A DNA stretch of 64,000 nt from Theristus sp. LFF4_11 (GCA_030248135.1 JASANC010000657.1:1-64000), one strand, 5' to 3'. Positions 34,470 to 48,900 are shown, numbered from the stretch's first letter. The notes: generated by a model not told the origin, from the sequence alone. Program-made: numbers and translations.

Positions 34470-37400
34470 ATGATGTCCGCAGTGGCATGCCCGTTGCAGT
34501 GTCCCGTACGGGATTGTCCGGCGACGCGCACGGGTCACACGTATCGCTCGCTGGAGCACCTCTCGCAGCACGTCTCGATCGAGCACCTCGATGGGTACAC
34601 GCCGTACGTGTGCAAGCTGTGTCGACTGACGACGACGTCGATGTCGCAGGCACGTCTGCACGTCCGCTTCCGGCACAACGTCACCGACGACGCTCGTATC
34701 GGACCGCAGGTGTTGGGCGATTCGAATTTTCGAAATTCGGTTTTTAATTTAAAAGAAACCTGCAGCAGCGCTCAGACAAACGGTTTTCTTCTTCTTTTGG
34801 CGGCAAGTTTGAAAATTGGCGGCACCATAATTCGTTTTCCGAGTTCGAGTTTTCTTTCATATCATCAACACACACGAGCGTTCATGAATGCATGCACGCC
34901 ACCAAGTGTATGTGAATTGCATTTTATCTACCAGATTGGCTGGCACTGCTAAAAGTTTATGATGAACGTTGGTCTTTGGTGATTTTTCCGTGATGAACTT
35001 TGCAATTTTCTGTTCTTTTTTCAGATTCTGTATTGCGGCGACGAAGAGTGCGAAGCGAAATTGTCCGGCTTTTTAGCGGCCGCCGCAAATGCCGACGACC
35101 AGCGAGCATCGTCCCGCCCGGCGCACGTCTCTTCGGTTTGTCGTCGTGGTTTACAAGTGCGCTAGGTTGATTGCAACACTGACAACGTTTGCTGCGAGCG
35201 GTGGCACAACAGTTGTCTCGAAATAACATAGTGATCAATCATCTTCAATGTTAGTCTGATCTGAAACCACGTGGGTCGGGGGGGGGGGGGGTACCCGATG
35301 TAACCCCGCACCCCACCCCGTACGAAGAACAGTGTTGTAAACCCCTCAGAAATGGGTTATGCTGGCATCACCACACCAGTCCTGGAAAGTTCTCCATCAC
35401 ACATGGATTTCTTCAAATCGAATCAACCTCCAAATCAAATGAAAACAAAAATCTCAAACACCAACCGTTCAGCCCGCCGCCGTGTCTGGCGTCAGCTCGC
35501 CAGCATCGTCCACACCGAGCACCGGGACCGGCGTCAGCGTCACCGGCGCTCTCGGAATCGGCGCACAACTCTTCCCACCTGACGATCGCCAATTTGCCGG
35601 CTCACCGCGTGTCACCGCGTCACCAACTGACAAGCATCCAATCAGCGGAGCGCTTGACAAGCTGGACAATGCTGATTCAAGTGCTGAGCGGGGTGGGTGT
35701 GTGCGGTTTTTTGTTCGAATCGGAATTTTTTCGAAGGAAATTCAGTTATTTTAAGATATCACGTATCGCCGTTTTGTGTAGTCCATCCGTACTGGTTTCG
35801 GATCGCTGGTGAATTTGCATTCAGTGTTTTCGGCTTTGGAATCTTTGTTTCTCTTTTCACGTGATCTCATGAAGTTGGTAAAAGTCCTTGTTTTTGTTGG
35901 CATTTTTTGTATTTTTGTCGGGGATTCCAAATTTCGGTGGCATTTTCGATTTCAAAATTTCACCTTTTAAGCGGACCCACAGCGCAACGCAGACGGCGAT
36001 GACGAGCGACGACGCGAATCGTGCAGTCCCACCACCACGAACAACGACTTTCATCTTTCTCCGATTTCGACACCGGTTGTCAGTCGAACTGTCGACCAGC
36101 TGACCACTGGTCTGTGTTGTAGACAGTGCCTGTCTTTTTAGGGCTCTTTTTTAGCATTTTGTTCAGTCATTCATTTGTTTTGGTCGGTGACATGATGGGT
36201 GAGATAAAAACCACATGGCAACAACAAAAACCAAGAGCGAACTAAAACTTGTTGCTGTTGCACCAAGAGCGAACGAAAACTTGTTGTTGCTTGTAATTTC
36301 TGCTTTTTTCATTTTTAAATTTCCAGATTGCTTTTTTTCTTTTGATTGACTCTTTGAAATTAACATTATCCAACGAACCCGACCCAATACCGATTTGATT
36401 TCGAGACACTGAACGGAAACTTTCCGAGAAAAACTCGATTTCACACTTAGCTCAGCACCTTTTTTCAGGCGACCAGATGTCAGAGCGCGCCTTCTCGCCG
36501 CACAACAATCGGCACAGTTTGCCGGCGTGCCCGTCGCCCGTGATGCCGTCAATGTACTGTTACGTCTGCAAGGAGGTGGTCGATCCAAAGACCTACGACG
36601 ACAGTCCGTCCGATATCATGCTGAAGAAACGCCACGTCATCACCGTACATCTCGGCGAGACGCTCTACTTCTGCGGTGCTCAAGGTTCGTGGGGGGGGGG
36701 GGTGAAAACGGTTGTTATTGTTGTTGTGCGGCTCGCAAGTGTTGTGCAATTCCAATTCTTTGTTTAAATGCACAACATATCATTTTTATATTTTGATTCT
36801 GCCTGCACCGAATGCATCACGAGGTCACCAACCAATCAGCTGATTGTATATAGAAATAAACTTGATGAACTGTACGGTACAGACAGAACGCCGTTTAAGT
36901 GGGGCGCCCATCGAGTTTTTCTGTAGTCCCCAAGCGCAAGTGCTGATGCCATGCGCGACGCCCTACTGAAACTGAACTAAGCCTAATGAGCCGAACCGCG
37001 GCCAACACCAGCTACACCAGTGGCACGCACGTTCACCACTAGTGCGGGACGCACCTGTACCTGTGCCTCCCCTCAAACTGCAGGCTGCACCTACAGCGGC
37101 GACAACAACCGCCGTACGGTGCGCGCGCACTGCTACAACGGACACGAGCGTCAGCACAACACGCCCTTCCTGACGCGCACCGGCTTCATGGACCGACAGA
37201 AGCCGCCCGAGTACGTCGAGTGGATGCAGCGGTGCTTTCGGACGACGCCCGTCGGACTGGGACGCTTGGAGTCGTCCGTCACTGTTTCTGGTCGGCGTTG
37301 TTGTTGTTTTGTTTCTTCACATGTTTCTGTTGATTTCCATTCAATGAAATGAGACATTTTTTGACTGTTGTCAAAACGGCAAGTGTTTATTTGTGCACTC

Positions 37401-40400
37401 GAGCGCGGTGCATTCTTCACCATGAGATTGCCAATAAAAATGCATATCGCTGTTTCAATGTACCAGTCCTGCACATGAAAAAAAACGATTTTTTTCGACG
37501 ATAACTGAATGTAGTTGTCCCGCGAATAAAGAAAAAAGCATTGTTTTTTTTACGAATCTCTTCAGACCGCTCCACAGCCGTGCCCTCTCCGGAGCCTCTC
37601 CAATCGGACAACAGTCGACGCGAAAACCCCACCAAAGACGTTCCGCAAAACGACGACGACGACGACGGTGATGATTATGTGAACGTTGCCGAGAACGAGG
37701 CTGACACGGAAACACCAGCGCAACAAAGGAACTATGACGACGAACAACACCGAACCGTACCCGATCACCAAGACATCCACGAACCGCAACTGCACTCGTC
37801 GTACCGCTGGAAGTGCCGCATGTGCGGCGTCGTGCGCGTCACGCAGCATCCAGGTGGTGCGACTGGAATATTTCGGATGAAATTTGGAAGTTTGAAACAC
37901 TGAGAAAGTTTTCGACTACACCCCCACCAACGAGTGCTAACAAGACAGTGTTCAGCAGCCATCAGTGCAGACAAAACAAAACAACTGACGGTCAACTTTG
38001 TTGATGTGCGTGTGTGTGTGTGGACGCCACCCAGATCTGAACCAGTACTAGAATTTTTCTGAGTGAATCACCATCAATGAATTCAATCATCGATCAGCAA
38101 AACCACAATTTCCATCTCTCTTGACAAAAACGAGAAAAAAAACAAAAAACACACTAAAAAAGAACAGCCCGGTCTGTGCAGGTCGCTCGCAGAAACGCCA
38201 CTGCGTCAGTCAGCACATGGACGCCGACGTCTACTTCTGTACGCACGCCAATTGTGCGCTCGTTCGTGGTCGCGGCGGCGACGGCCCGCTGAGTTTTCGC
38301 AGCGCCGAGGGCTGCGCGAAGCACATCGCCGTCGTGCACGGGGAGGCGAGCTGCGTCGTCGGCAGCAGACTGCACGAGCCGGCGATGCACGCGCAGCTGC
38401 GTCAGTTGATGCACAAGTGCGTCGTAGTCTAGGTTACCGGTGTACCAGTCTCGTGGTGGGTGATCACAGATGCTTGCATGAGAAATAGACTGTGTCGGAT
38501 AAATTATTACTGTGATTATTACTTAAAGGTTGCTGCGGCGACTGATCGCTGAATCGCCACTGAAGTTTCTTGTTAGAAACGATTTTTTTGTGAACCGAGC
38601 CATTTGGGGTGGCAAGTTGCTCGCAATAACGATTGTCCACCATGTAAATTGGTTAATTTGTGTTTTCCAGATGTTTCGGCACGACAACAAGCGAGTCGAG
38701 AACGGCGCCGCTGCCGCCACTCCAACGAATTCCATCCGTGAGCTCGGAAGCGAAAAACAGCCGAACTTTCACGAATTTACGTCATGATAGCCATGACACC
38801 GTAAGCAACAGCAACAACCACAGCTACTCGTTCAACGATTCCGCCCGAACACACGACGATCGACAACGAAAGTCGGGCGATCTCTGGCCGTGGACTTCGT
38901 CGTCATCGTCGTGGCGGGAAAATTCAAATTTCAACCAATCAGCTGCGAGTCGAACGGATGATGTTGATGAGGACGCAATGATGGATACGGATGAGGGCAG
39001 GTAAGACAATTTTGCGCGGCTAATTGATTGAATTCGATGTGTTGTTTAAGGTTTTAGCGTACTATAGCTGCAATAATGACGTGTCTATCTTGTCAAAAAG
39101 GCTAATATTGTCTGATCTCGTTCTTTTGCACAACACAGCGTCCACCCAGCGACCGCCCCCACCACCACCGATCGCATGACGCGCACAACACCGAAAGGCA
39201 ACCTGGCCGCCTACTCGGCTCGCTGCGGTGCGTGTGCCGTCCGCTGCACGTCCGCGCACTCGCGCCCATCGAAGTTTCTGGCCATCCAGCGCCGCCACAT
39301 CCTCAATCGCCACCGCGCCGACCTGCCGCACATGTGCGCGTACGCGGACTGCACCGAGCGCACGCTCGTTTGGGACTCGCTCGGCGAGTGTCGGCTGCAT
39401 GCGGCCAGTGTGCACCGCGACTGGATGGAGACCGCATGCCGGGCACTCACCGGGCCGCAGGAGGTCGGCTGCTTTGGAATGTTATGGCTCTGATTGATTG
39501 GATGGAGCGGTTTTCACTGGCCAACAGGGTTTTGTGATATGATGGGTTTTGGGGTGATGGGATTTTCCTGGTTTTTCCAACGTGAAGAAGGTTCATTGGT
39601 GATGCGACTTTTGTGGGTTTCTCTGCCTGATGTTTGCGGGTGTCGGTCGACCAGCGTTTGTCTGGCAGTGATTTGATGAAGATTTTTTCTGAACCCCGTG
39701 CGCACCGTCATGCGTGATGTTGCGCTGTCGAAACACACGCACAGACACGTTGACACGAACGCTGCTGTGAGCTCCCATATGCATTTGTGTCTGTTACAGC
39801 GCCTGATTGTTCAACATTACGCGATATTTCGAACCGAGTAGACGGTCTTTTTCCAGACCAGGGCACTCTTTACTGCCAGCCAGTTCACAAGCAACGGGAT
39901 AACGGTGCAGGCAGGGAGTTTTAAGAAAGCTCGAAATTCCATATTTCCAACAAAAACTTTCAGATCGAAACACTGCGCGAGCGCTATTTCGGCAACACTG
40001 GCTTGCCGCCGGGCTACCAGCCGGCGCCGGGTTTGGCGACGTTCCCGCCGCATGACGCCGCGTCGTCGTCGTCCCATTTTGACCGGGTCGATGTTGACCG
40101 CGACGCTAATAGCCAGGAGCGCGAGCTGCCCGTTGTCACAGATGGCGATGACAACAATGGAGAATTTACAAACAACAATAATAATAATGATAACACTGAT
40201 GAGAACTCGAATGACTCGGATGTGATTCTGGCGCTGGATGAGACGGTCGAATCGGATGAGGCCGAGAATAGCACAGGTACGCTAGGTTGGTTGACACCTG
40301 TCACTTTTATAACACAGCTCACGAAAGAAGACACAACCTCGAATCGAAGTGTTTTTTGCAAGAAAACATTTTTAGCCTGTGTGTTAGTTAGATATATTTG

Positions 40401-43400
40401 GAAAAGAAACCCGTGCAATCGCCATACACATCTCAACGAGTTGCAGTGTGTGTTTTGGGAATTGTTCCATACTTTACAGGCAGAAACACCGCAAACACGG
40501 ACAGTGACTGGCCGTCATTCGGAGTCGACAGCGCCAGTTCGTCGAATTTCTCTGCGAACGGTTGGTTGTTTTTTAGAGTGACCTGTTTAGCATGTCCGTG
40601 GCATATGCGCAAGGCGCGCACTGGTTTCCTTGCGGAACTGTAACGCACAAACTGATGGCAATCCACCAATCTATCCAACCGCAGAAACATTATTTCAAGC
40701 AACGAAGTGCACTGTTAGAGAATAATAATAAAAAAACCTCGACAACACTGCTGGAACAACACTCGCTACATTCATTCACTAATTTTATTTCGCAAGAAAC
40801 AGAACACTCCGATAAAACTGCATTAACAGCATGTAGCACGGAGACCAAAGTAACGAGCACCCAAACTGCAGAGTACACGACGATCTGCCAACAGTGCGAG
40901 GCGCCAGTGAACTCGAAGTCGGCGTCGGCCGGCCTCCGATGCAACCAGCGGAGTCACGTGCTCTGGCGACACATGGACGGCGTGCGCTTCTTCTCGTGCA
41001 CGCATCCGGCCTGCACTAACCGCAATCCGAACGGCCGCATCGGACTGCACGGACAGTCGTCGTTCAACAAATCGGTCACCTTGATCAGGCACATCATGCG
41101 CGTGAGTGCTTGTTGTTGAGTGCTGCTGGCTGGGGATGCACGGTGGGGAAGTCAATTTGGTTGCGTTGCATTTGGTGGAGAACAGAGGGAGGTCGATTGG
41201 TTGAGTTGCTTCATTCAACGTTCTTAACGCCGCTTTTCGTTTGACTACACGGACCACAAAGGAAGTCACCGGAGACCAGCCGTGAGTACAAGGAAGATGA
41301 CCGCTAACACGAGCACTTATTGCATCTATACTACTGCAGGCTGATTTGCTGCATCACCATGCGTGATCGATTACACAGCCAATGAGGAGGTCGAATGTGA
41401 AAGCCAGTTCACAACTTCCCATAACTTGAAACAACCATAGGCATATAATGAGGGGCGTGCACGTTGGCTCCCACGTACCGCTCACCAGGACCATCAGAGT
41501 ATGCTGCCTTCAGGGTCTTTCGACCTGGCACCGTTCGAACGCTGCAACAAACGAAAAACCACACCGTATTCCAGGAGCACCGCGTCTCGCGCGAGCACGC
41601 CTCCAACTTCGTGTTCTCGCGTCGCAACGACCCGGACCTGTTGAAGCGGATCGAACAGAAAACGGACGAATGCTTTCCGCCGCACATCCAGCCGACCGTG
41701 TCGGTCGTCTCCGCGAACACGAGCACACCAGCCACGACAACACCACCGAGCTCCAGTGCACCGTCGCACCGTGACGCATCGTCGGTCGACCAACGTCGTC
41801 GTGACTCGTACACCAATTCTGCCAGCAATTTCTCGCATGCATCCGCGAACCACCACCACCGCCAGAGTGACACCAGAGCAGCTGCCACTGGTTCGCCCGG
41901 TTCGCTGTCGAATCTGTTGCCGCCGTTGCAGTGCAAATGCTGCCCGTTCGTCGTGGCGAGTAATACGCGCTCGAAGCAGGCGAAGAATGCGGTGCGTTGG
42001 TGGCCGGGTGTTCGGTTTGGTGTTGGGGAAAACATGTGTTCAGCGAGAGAGGGCGGAGATGCTTTGCATGTGCAAATTGGGTTTTCTTCCGGCACAATTT
42101 CATTGCGTTATAATAGCGGCCGAGTGTTGTTTTCGGCGGACAAGAGCGCTGTGTAGATGCGAGCACTCCGGTGTTCAGACTAACAACTCAGGAGAGTCAT
42201 ACTTTCAATTTATGGCATGAAACATGGAATTGTGAATTATATACGTTGATTTTGGTGCTTCTTCAGCACCACCACGTCACCGCGAAGCACATGCGCCACC
42301 TGGAGCTGTTCACGTGCACGCATCCGGACTGCAATCGGCGGTCGTTCGCGACGCGCTCAATGGCGTCCAGTCACTGCTACGTGAAACACCGCGACGCAAA
42401 GTGGATACACTCGCGCAGCAGTCTGCCGCACATTCAGATGAAACACCAGCAGCTGATGAAGGTGCATTGCAGTGAACGCACATCAACGCTCGCACTTCCC
42501 ACTGCCGGCCTCTTTCGGCCACTAGCTGCCCACTCCACCCCGAACTGTCCATTCAGGTTTTCCACCGGGGTTCGCATGGCAGAAACAGCGTTTTCCACCG
42601 CCTCTCTATTTGTCAACACGGACTTATCGCGGCCGGCTGAGTGGCTGAGTGGATAGCACTTGGGACTTCCAATCGGAAGGCCCGGGTTCGAATCCGCTCG
42701 TGACCACTCGGCTGCCCCGGGTTGCGTGGGGCTTAACGGTTCGGCAGCATAAACGTCGGCTTTCTTGATTCACAAGATTGCTGTTCCGGTGGCGAGGAAC
42801 TTAATGACATCGCGCCCATGCATACCAGCGCAGCTTGCCCAACGCCCACTTCAAAAGCAGAAAAACTGCTTCTAACATCGCAGCCCATGTGGTGGACAAT
42901 AAAAAATTGCGACAATGCCTTTCCCGAAGGGCGTTGGGTAAGGATAAAAAGGGGGCAACAAACAACAAACAACAACAACAACGGACTTATCGCTTGAACA
43001 GCCAGTTTCCCATTTCCCGCCCGGTATTTGCTCTGTGCAACGCCGATCTTTTGATCTCGAAGTCTGCGACACAATCTCCGTGCTTGTTGCCGAAAACAAC
43101 ATTTCTGATTCTGTCGTTTTTTTTTCTTGTTTTTGAAGCATTTATATTTTTTTTGTTTTTTCATTTTTTCCTCTAAAAAACATCCCAAAATCATGCGCAG
43201 GAGTGCTTTCCGCACCTTCGCCGCGCCCCCGCCTACGTCGTCCCATTTCAACGAGTTCAAGGAGCAGCGTCGTCCGATTTCAACGACTCCCTTAATACGA
43301 CGTCGCCCGTCGTGGAAACGGCCAGCTCGTTCTATGGTTGGTTACGAATTCACGTTTTTTTCCTGTTTTTTTTTATTTTCACTGGTCGCTTCACTTACAC

Positions 43401-45301
43401 CGTTCTTCCATTCACGCTTGTATGTATTTGCAACATCATGCACAATCGCACAGGCACTCACCGATGCATGTGCTTGTGAACATCATGTGCGTGACACAAA
43501 AGAAAGCTGTAAAAATGTGCTGCTCGAAAGAGTTTTGTTCGGATAACAAAGCCGAGTATCCCCTTTCTCTCCTTTGTCGTTGTCAAACAAAAGCCCCACT
43601 CAAAAAACGGCCAAAATTCCAGGTCGCCGTGTCGTGGAGAACGTCACAAGACGCGCGATCGGCCACTCGCGACCACCGATACAGAGTCGATTTGGCCTCG
43701 GCGCGAATCCGGCAGTCAACAACAGCACTAATAATAATAATAGTAACTTTATCGGTGGCACCGGCCGCGCGATGCGGTTCGCCTGTCGCGAGTGCTCGCA
43801 GGTGCGATATAAAAATGACGTTCTTGTCTGGAGACCGGGCACTTGTCCGCCACAGTGTTGTCTCTGTGGTGTGAACTGTTTTCTCGAAGTTGCCAGTAAT
43901 GTTCCAATTGACCAACAAAAACCGCTAGCGTTTCTTTTTGAAAACAACAAACTTGCACAGGTGTTCACGATCCAGCCGCTCGGCTCCGGCGCCAGCGACC
44001 GCTTCAAACAGCTCCGCGGGCACGTCGACCGCCGCCACCTGCCCGCAGACACGATCCTCTATCGGTGCTCCGCGTGCAACTTCTACGCGCAGTCGTATCG
44101 GCCGGTGTTCGGGCACGTTCGCGAGGGCCACGGACCGTCGACCAACGCCAGGGTGATCTCGCAGGTTCGGCTTCACCTTCAACAGTCTCTTCAATGTGCT
44201 GTTTTATGCTGTGTTATGTTTCTATGTTTTATGCTGTTTTATGCTACTTTATGCTGTTATATGCTGCTTCTATTTTGTCTTTCGCTGTTTTATGCGGTTT
44301 CATGCCATTTCAACTTGAAAAACTGAAAATCGATAACGTATAGAGTTTTGTTTTCTTTTTTTCTTTGCAGCTCGACCAACACGCCGAAATTCGCAAGCGC
44401 TATTTTGAGAAGTGCTTTCCGGACGCGGTGCCTGTCATCAGAGGTTACGTTCAGCAAGCAGACGGCAGCACTGGCTGGTCGGATGGCAACAGTTTTAGTG
44501 ATGCCGCGGATGCGAACTTTGATACGGGTGGTTCGCTATCTGCGATGGATTCGCTGGGTAGGGTTCAGCGGAATTATTCTTGGTTGATTTGAATGGTTTT
44601 TTTTAATGTGTGCTGCTGATCTATTGGCTGCAGTCTTCAGACTGGAACAAGGATTTGCAGAAGAGAGACGCAACCAGTCAAACTGTAAAACAAGTGCAGT
44701 TTGTGCATTCTGGTACTTAAATCTGACATGCTGGTTGGCTACGTCGAGCTGGTTGGACCAATCAGTGCGCTCAATTCAAAATCAGCAGTCGTCATCCGTT
44801 TCAGCGCGTCCCACTATGGTGCACCAGCGAAGCGTATTCGACGGGCACAACAGCGACTATTTCTTTCGCGATCACACCCGTTCCGGTATCGTTAAACTTG
44901 AGCCGTCCGACGGCAGCGGCGACGTCGACGCCGGGCGGCATCAGTTTGGATCGTCGACTCCGCCCACCAACCAATCACCGTCGTTGCTGATGCGCGACGA
45001 TGCGCCCGCTGGCGGCCTCCACGGCGGCGGCAGTCCGCCGTTCTCGCTGAGTCGTCCGTCGAACGTGCGAACGAGCACCGTCGATGCGGAGCAATCGCCG
45101 CGGCACCAACCCGGCGGCGATCAATTCACCTCCGGCTCTGGTAGCGGCAGCGGCAGTCGAACGGTGCCGCCCGGCCGATGGCACTGCGACGCGCAGGGAT
45201 GCACGTTCGTGACGAGAGACCTGAACGAGTGGTCGACGCACGTCAATCGGTGCCACGCACAGCAGCAGCAGCAGAGCGTGCGCGCGATGCAGACGCGTTG
45301 A
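34470..45301 (+). CDS. Multi-module C2H2 zinc-finger protein, 20 exons, unrecognised
   Basis: Not recognised as a named gene; probable nuclear nucleic-acid or chromatin binder. Exons joining in one frame (1605 residues): 34470-34709, 35025-35135, 35473-35692, 35972-36109, 36469-36684, 37084-37290, 37566-37853, 38182-38416, 38671-39000, 39139-39463, 39964-40276, 40480-40560, 40803-41101, 41575-41991, 42267-42461, 43201-43336, 43623-43801, 43961-44164, 44371-44557, 44805-45301. About eight modules recur near residues 6, 258, 440, 675, 925, 1120, 1300 and 1570. Most have a C-x2-C half, an H..H pair with variable spacing, a second finger often reading F-x-C-T-H-P-x-C, then a basic helix ending in a Cys-Phe box (RCFRTT, KCFGTT, RYFGNT, ECFPPH, ECFPHL, KCFPDA). 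Linkers are Ser/Thr/Asn/Asp-rich. The first module lacks the box, and the last has one finger (CDAQGCTFV) before a poly-Q end. Some fingers span splice junctions, e.g. RHIMR joined to EH. Confidence 0.85.
36785..36960 (-). mobile_element. TA3 half and SINE1 fragment in zinc-finger intron
   Basis: 36808-36850 (GAATGCATCACGAGGTCACC to CAATCAGCTGATTG) is one arm of TA3. 36878-36925 is the complement of the SINE1 body (GACAGAACGCCGTT to GGCGCCCATCGAGTTTTTCT). Both are incomplete. Confidence 0.55.
42631..42980 (+). mobile_element. SINE2, tRNA-derived, with 13-bp TSD
   Basis: A 350-bp retroposon in the intron after zinc-finger exon 15. TSD ACGGACTTATCGC at 42618-42630 and 42981-42993 is exact. Box A TGGCTGAGTGGATAGCACT and a perfect box B GGTTCGAATCC lie 5'. 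A 3' body follows, with a hairpin near GCCTTTCCCGAAGGGC, and the tail is (CAA)n. The long TSD and A-rich tail indicate LINE-driven insertion. Because the TSD is intact, it is probably recent. Confidence 0.88.
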
Positions 45302-45998
45302 GGGTGACACTGGTGATTGCTCGGATTGCGGGCGTTGCGACGCTGTTGTTGTTGTTCTTTGTGTCGGTGTCGGCACCAATTTCGTGGTTTCGATTCGTGT
45401 ATCGTTGTGGGATTTTGTGGGCCGTTTTCTGTTTCATTTTGCTGCATTTTGGATTAATTTGAATATTCCATGATGTTGTTGTTGTTGTTGTATGCCACCA
45501 TGTACACGGTTGTTTCGGTTTTTATGCGATTTCTGCTGTTTTTTTGTGCTTGCTTGCTTGCTACTGCCAGTTTTTCATTGTTCGACACACTTTTTGTTTA
45601 ATATTTCATAACGTTTCTCGCTTGCCTGCATGTGTCCTGGTTTCGTTTGGAATTTTGATGGTGTATCATCGAGTATTCAATGAAGTAAAACGGCAATAAA
45701 TGTCATGAAATGAGCGCAATCTGATTTTGCTCTCTGTGACTGTTGCTCACGGTACGTCAACAAAAATCGTTTATCTGATCTTCAAACAAATAAGGTACTC
45801 AAGTCATTCAGAATCTCTCGTTACAAACGAAACGAATCACTGAATACCGTTATTTTATGTACAGTGTACATACAAGGTCACAGGTGAACAGAGCGTCTAA
45901 TTGAAACTACAAAAACGTTTGTAAAACCACGTTAGATGTTTCTGCCCGTTGTGTGTGTGTGTGTGTGTGGATCGTAACTGCTGTCAAGAAGAAGCGTC
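45302..45998. other. Convergent 3' ends of zinc-finger and CRF-BP genes
   Basis: AATAAA at 45695-45700 fits the zinc-finger transcript, 394 bp after its stop. A (TG)n run of about 20 bp lies at 45950-45969. The two genes end tail to tail within 700 bp. Confidence 0.6.
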
Positions 45999-48900
45999 TC
46001 AATAGCAGATGTGTGCCTTCATCAGCGACTGAACAGCATCGGCCGGGACGACCTTGAATATCACCCGCTCGTTTGCGTTCGTGAATCGAACGTTCATTCT
46101 GATGAACTGACATGGAATCATGCGAATCCGGCGGCCTGCGGGAAATGCAACTGCGGTTGGCTGTTTATGGGCACATGAAAGCGGTTTTATAAAACAACTA
46201 CGGGTAAGTATTTTTATACCTGCGAGTCATTGTGCGCGCGTACAGTCTAAATAACAAATCCAGCTAGCTGATTGGTTGATGCATGAAATTCGGTGCGTGA
46301 ATTGCTGCGGAGGCGGCGTTTGGCTTGCATAGAATCCATACATCTCGTGAGCGCAACCAATCAGCTAATAGGATACGTTATTGAGGTAGACTGTAGGTAC
46401 ACAGCACTGGTGCAGATACGAAGACACAACAGTTTCATGCGCGATGCTGAAATATGGAACTCAAAGTTTGTGAATCAGTGTCAAGAACCCCGAATGCAGG
46501 ATATGCGTTCGGTTTACTCTGGTAATTTTTGAATTGTGGCATCAAGCATGAAACTATTTTCCTTTCCCATACGTCTGCAAACGCAGTGAGCCCAGAACCA
46601 GAAACGAGAAGACGATATTGTATTACTCATGAACCACATGCAGCACTGTAAAATGTCTTTCAATAAAAAATGTTACTCAGATTCGCAGCGATTTTTGTGG
46701 TGCTTTGAATTTCATAGCATTCACCTGAACAGAACTTTTGTTGCGCTGGCAAGTTGCTCATCGTGTTGCCCGCGTGTATCGTCACCATGCTGCCGTTGTT
46801 GACGCCGTCGTCGCACTGGAAATGCGTGTGCAAAATGCTATGCTTCAGATAACATATAACTATAACATAACAGTCATTTGTTTTGCGCAGCGTGCTGTTG
46901 ATGTTCGGTAACGCGCAGCTTTTTTGCAGCATACACAGCGCAAATGTGTATGAGTAAAACGGAGATCGGCTGAGTGTGGAAGATCTTTATACAACTCCGA
47001 TCCCGTTCGCACGTCCTCCACGAGCTCCGTGTGTTGTGCGCAAAAGTGACAGGTTTAAACGAGCATGCTGTACTTATGATTGTGAAGTACGGAATGGCCG
47101 ATTAAACATGGCAGCTTTTTTCAGGGTCAAGGGACGCGAGAAATTTGAATAAAAGAAAAAAGACGTTCAAAAATCTAATTGTCAAATTTGACGTGTCTTT
47201 TTAAACGAATTGATTCTTCCTGCTCTGTTGTTCATTCTTTTTCACTTGCACACACGATTGGGAATTATCTTTTCTGAAAAGACAACTCCTAGTCTGCGAC
47301 TGATCCCGCCTTGATGGAGAATACAAGGGGTGCCTTATTTATTCGGCAATACTATAACGCACCCCGACTTCGGAGAGGCTGGTCGCGTCGATGCCGATCT
47401 TGATTTGGCCGGGCAGGAGCACTTGGCAGTTGCGCACGTACGGGGCGTCGCCGCCGTCGCCGTTGGCAGCCACAGTCAAATTGCGATAAAAGTCGTCAAG
47501 GCTCACGAGCATGTTGCACGCTGGAAAACACACGCACACTGCAACATAATGCGAGCGTTGTGGTCCGTGATTTGATTGTGATCTGCTCTTTTGCATATCC
47601 GAGACGCAATGCGCGCATACAAATAAAACAGTTTTATAATGACGCTGGAATTGCTACATACAGATTGAAACTTCGTGCCTTAATTCGCTAAAAAAACGTA
47701 AAACGTTAAAACGCTAAATTCGTGCCTTAATTGGACACATTTTCTCAGTCGTCTTTTTTTATTTGTAGTTGCTCTTTCTGCCTGCCCCCCCCCCATTCCA
47801 CCGGTTCCAGAGACCTGATGGTCCCGTAGACCCTTGCCACACAAGGGCAGAGGGCATTTCTTCCAGTCGCTCTAATCTCTCCTTTTTCACAAAAGAATGA
47901 TTCGTATTATTAATTTCTCACGATAGTCGTTTTCGAGGAAATCAACGTGCACGGTGGCGGATTCGTGGGGCGAGAATCGATACAACACCTCGGCGATGTT
48001 GCCGCGCGACACGACCACCAGCACCGACTCGTCCTGATCAGGCAAACCGTCGCACACGTCCACCGAGTCGCTATCGGCCGGCCACTCTGCTCGGGCGCCC
48101 GTTCGCGGGTCCCTCAGTTGCCAGCCGTCGACGACCTGGAAGACAACGAAGTGAATCATACTGATACGGAATATTGTCGATTTTTTTCGGTGCTGGCGAC
48201 TCAATGCGTCTGCCTGTAGGCGTCCAAAGGGACACTAGTTTCAAGCTTTATGCGGCAATTCAAAATCGCCCAAGTGACACGGCCTTGCTTTGGGCAAGTC
48301 GGAGCACTTTACCAGTTGTTGAATTCCCGCGTCACGCATGAAATTGTCTGTCTTATTTTTTCCCTTTCTAGGCGCGCATTAAGTATCGGGACAAAATGAA
48401 AGATAAACTCATGAAACTGATGAGAATATTGTGGAAGCACCAGACAATGCTGTTCATCAGTTTGATTGACACCCACTCACCCACCATTCCCGTGAAAATA
48501 GCACGCCACCGTTTCACGTTTTCAAGAAACATTCTTTACCTTGTGTAACGTGAGATATTTGGCGTGTTGACTGTTGAGTATTATCTTTCTTATTAAACGT
48601 GTTCCCAATATGCGTTTGCACGCAAAGATAGCGAAAATGTTTCGTGGCTGCGCGGCAATTTGAATTCAGCAAAAACTAAACGTATCATGACGGCAGATTT
48701 GTGCAAGAAATTGAGAAAGAACTGATCAGAATCTCACCAAGAAAATTTAGTTCATTTCACATTAGAACTACGTTGGGGCGCAAAACAATTTTTCAGCTGT
48801 GCGGTTTTTCCACACGTCGTTCAACATTACTCCGCCTCTTTCGCACGAAAAGATAATAACTTTATTTTGTGGAAACTACAGTTACAAAGAATGTACCAGA

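Noticed and set aside
42636..42710. Possible functional tRNA gene with good A and B boxes
   Set aside because: The acceptor and anticodon stems do not close, and the unit extends into a 350-bp body with a CAA tail and 13-bp TSD, so it is a SINE head.
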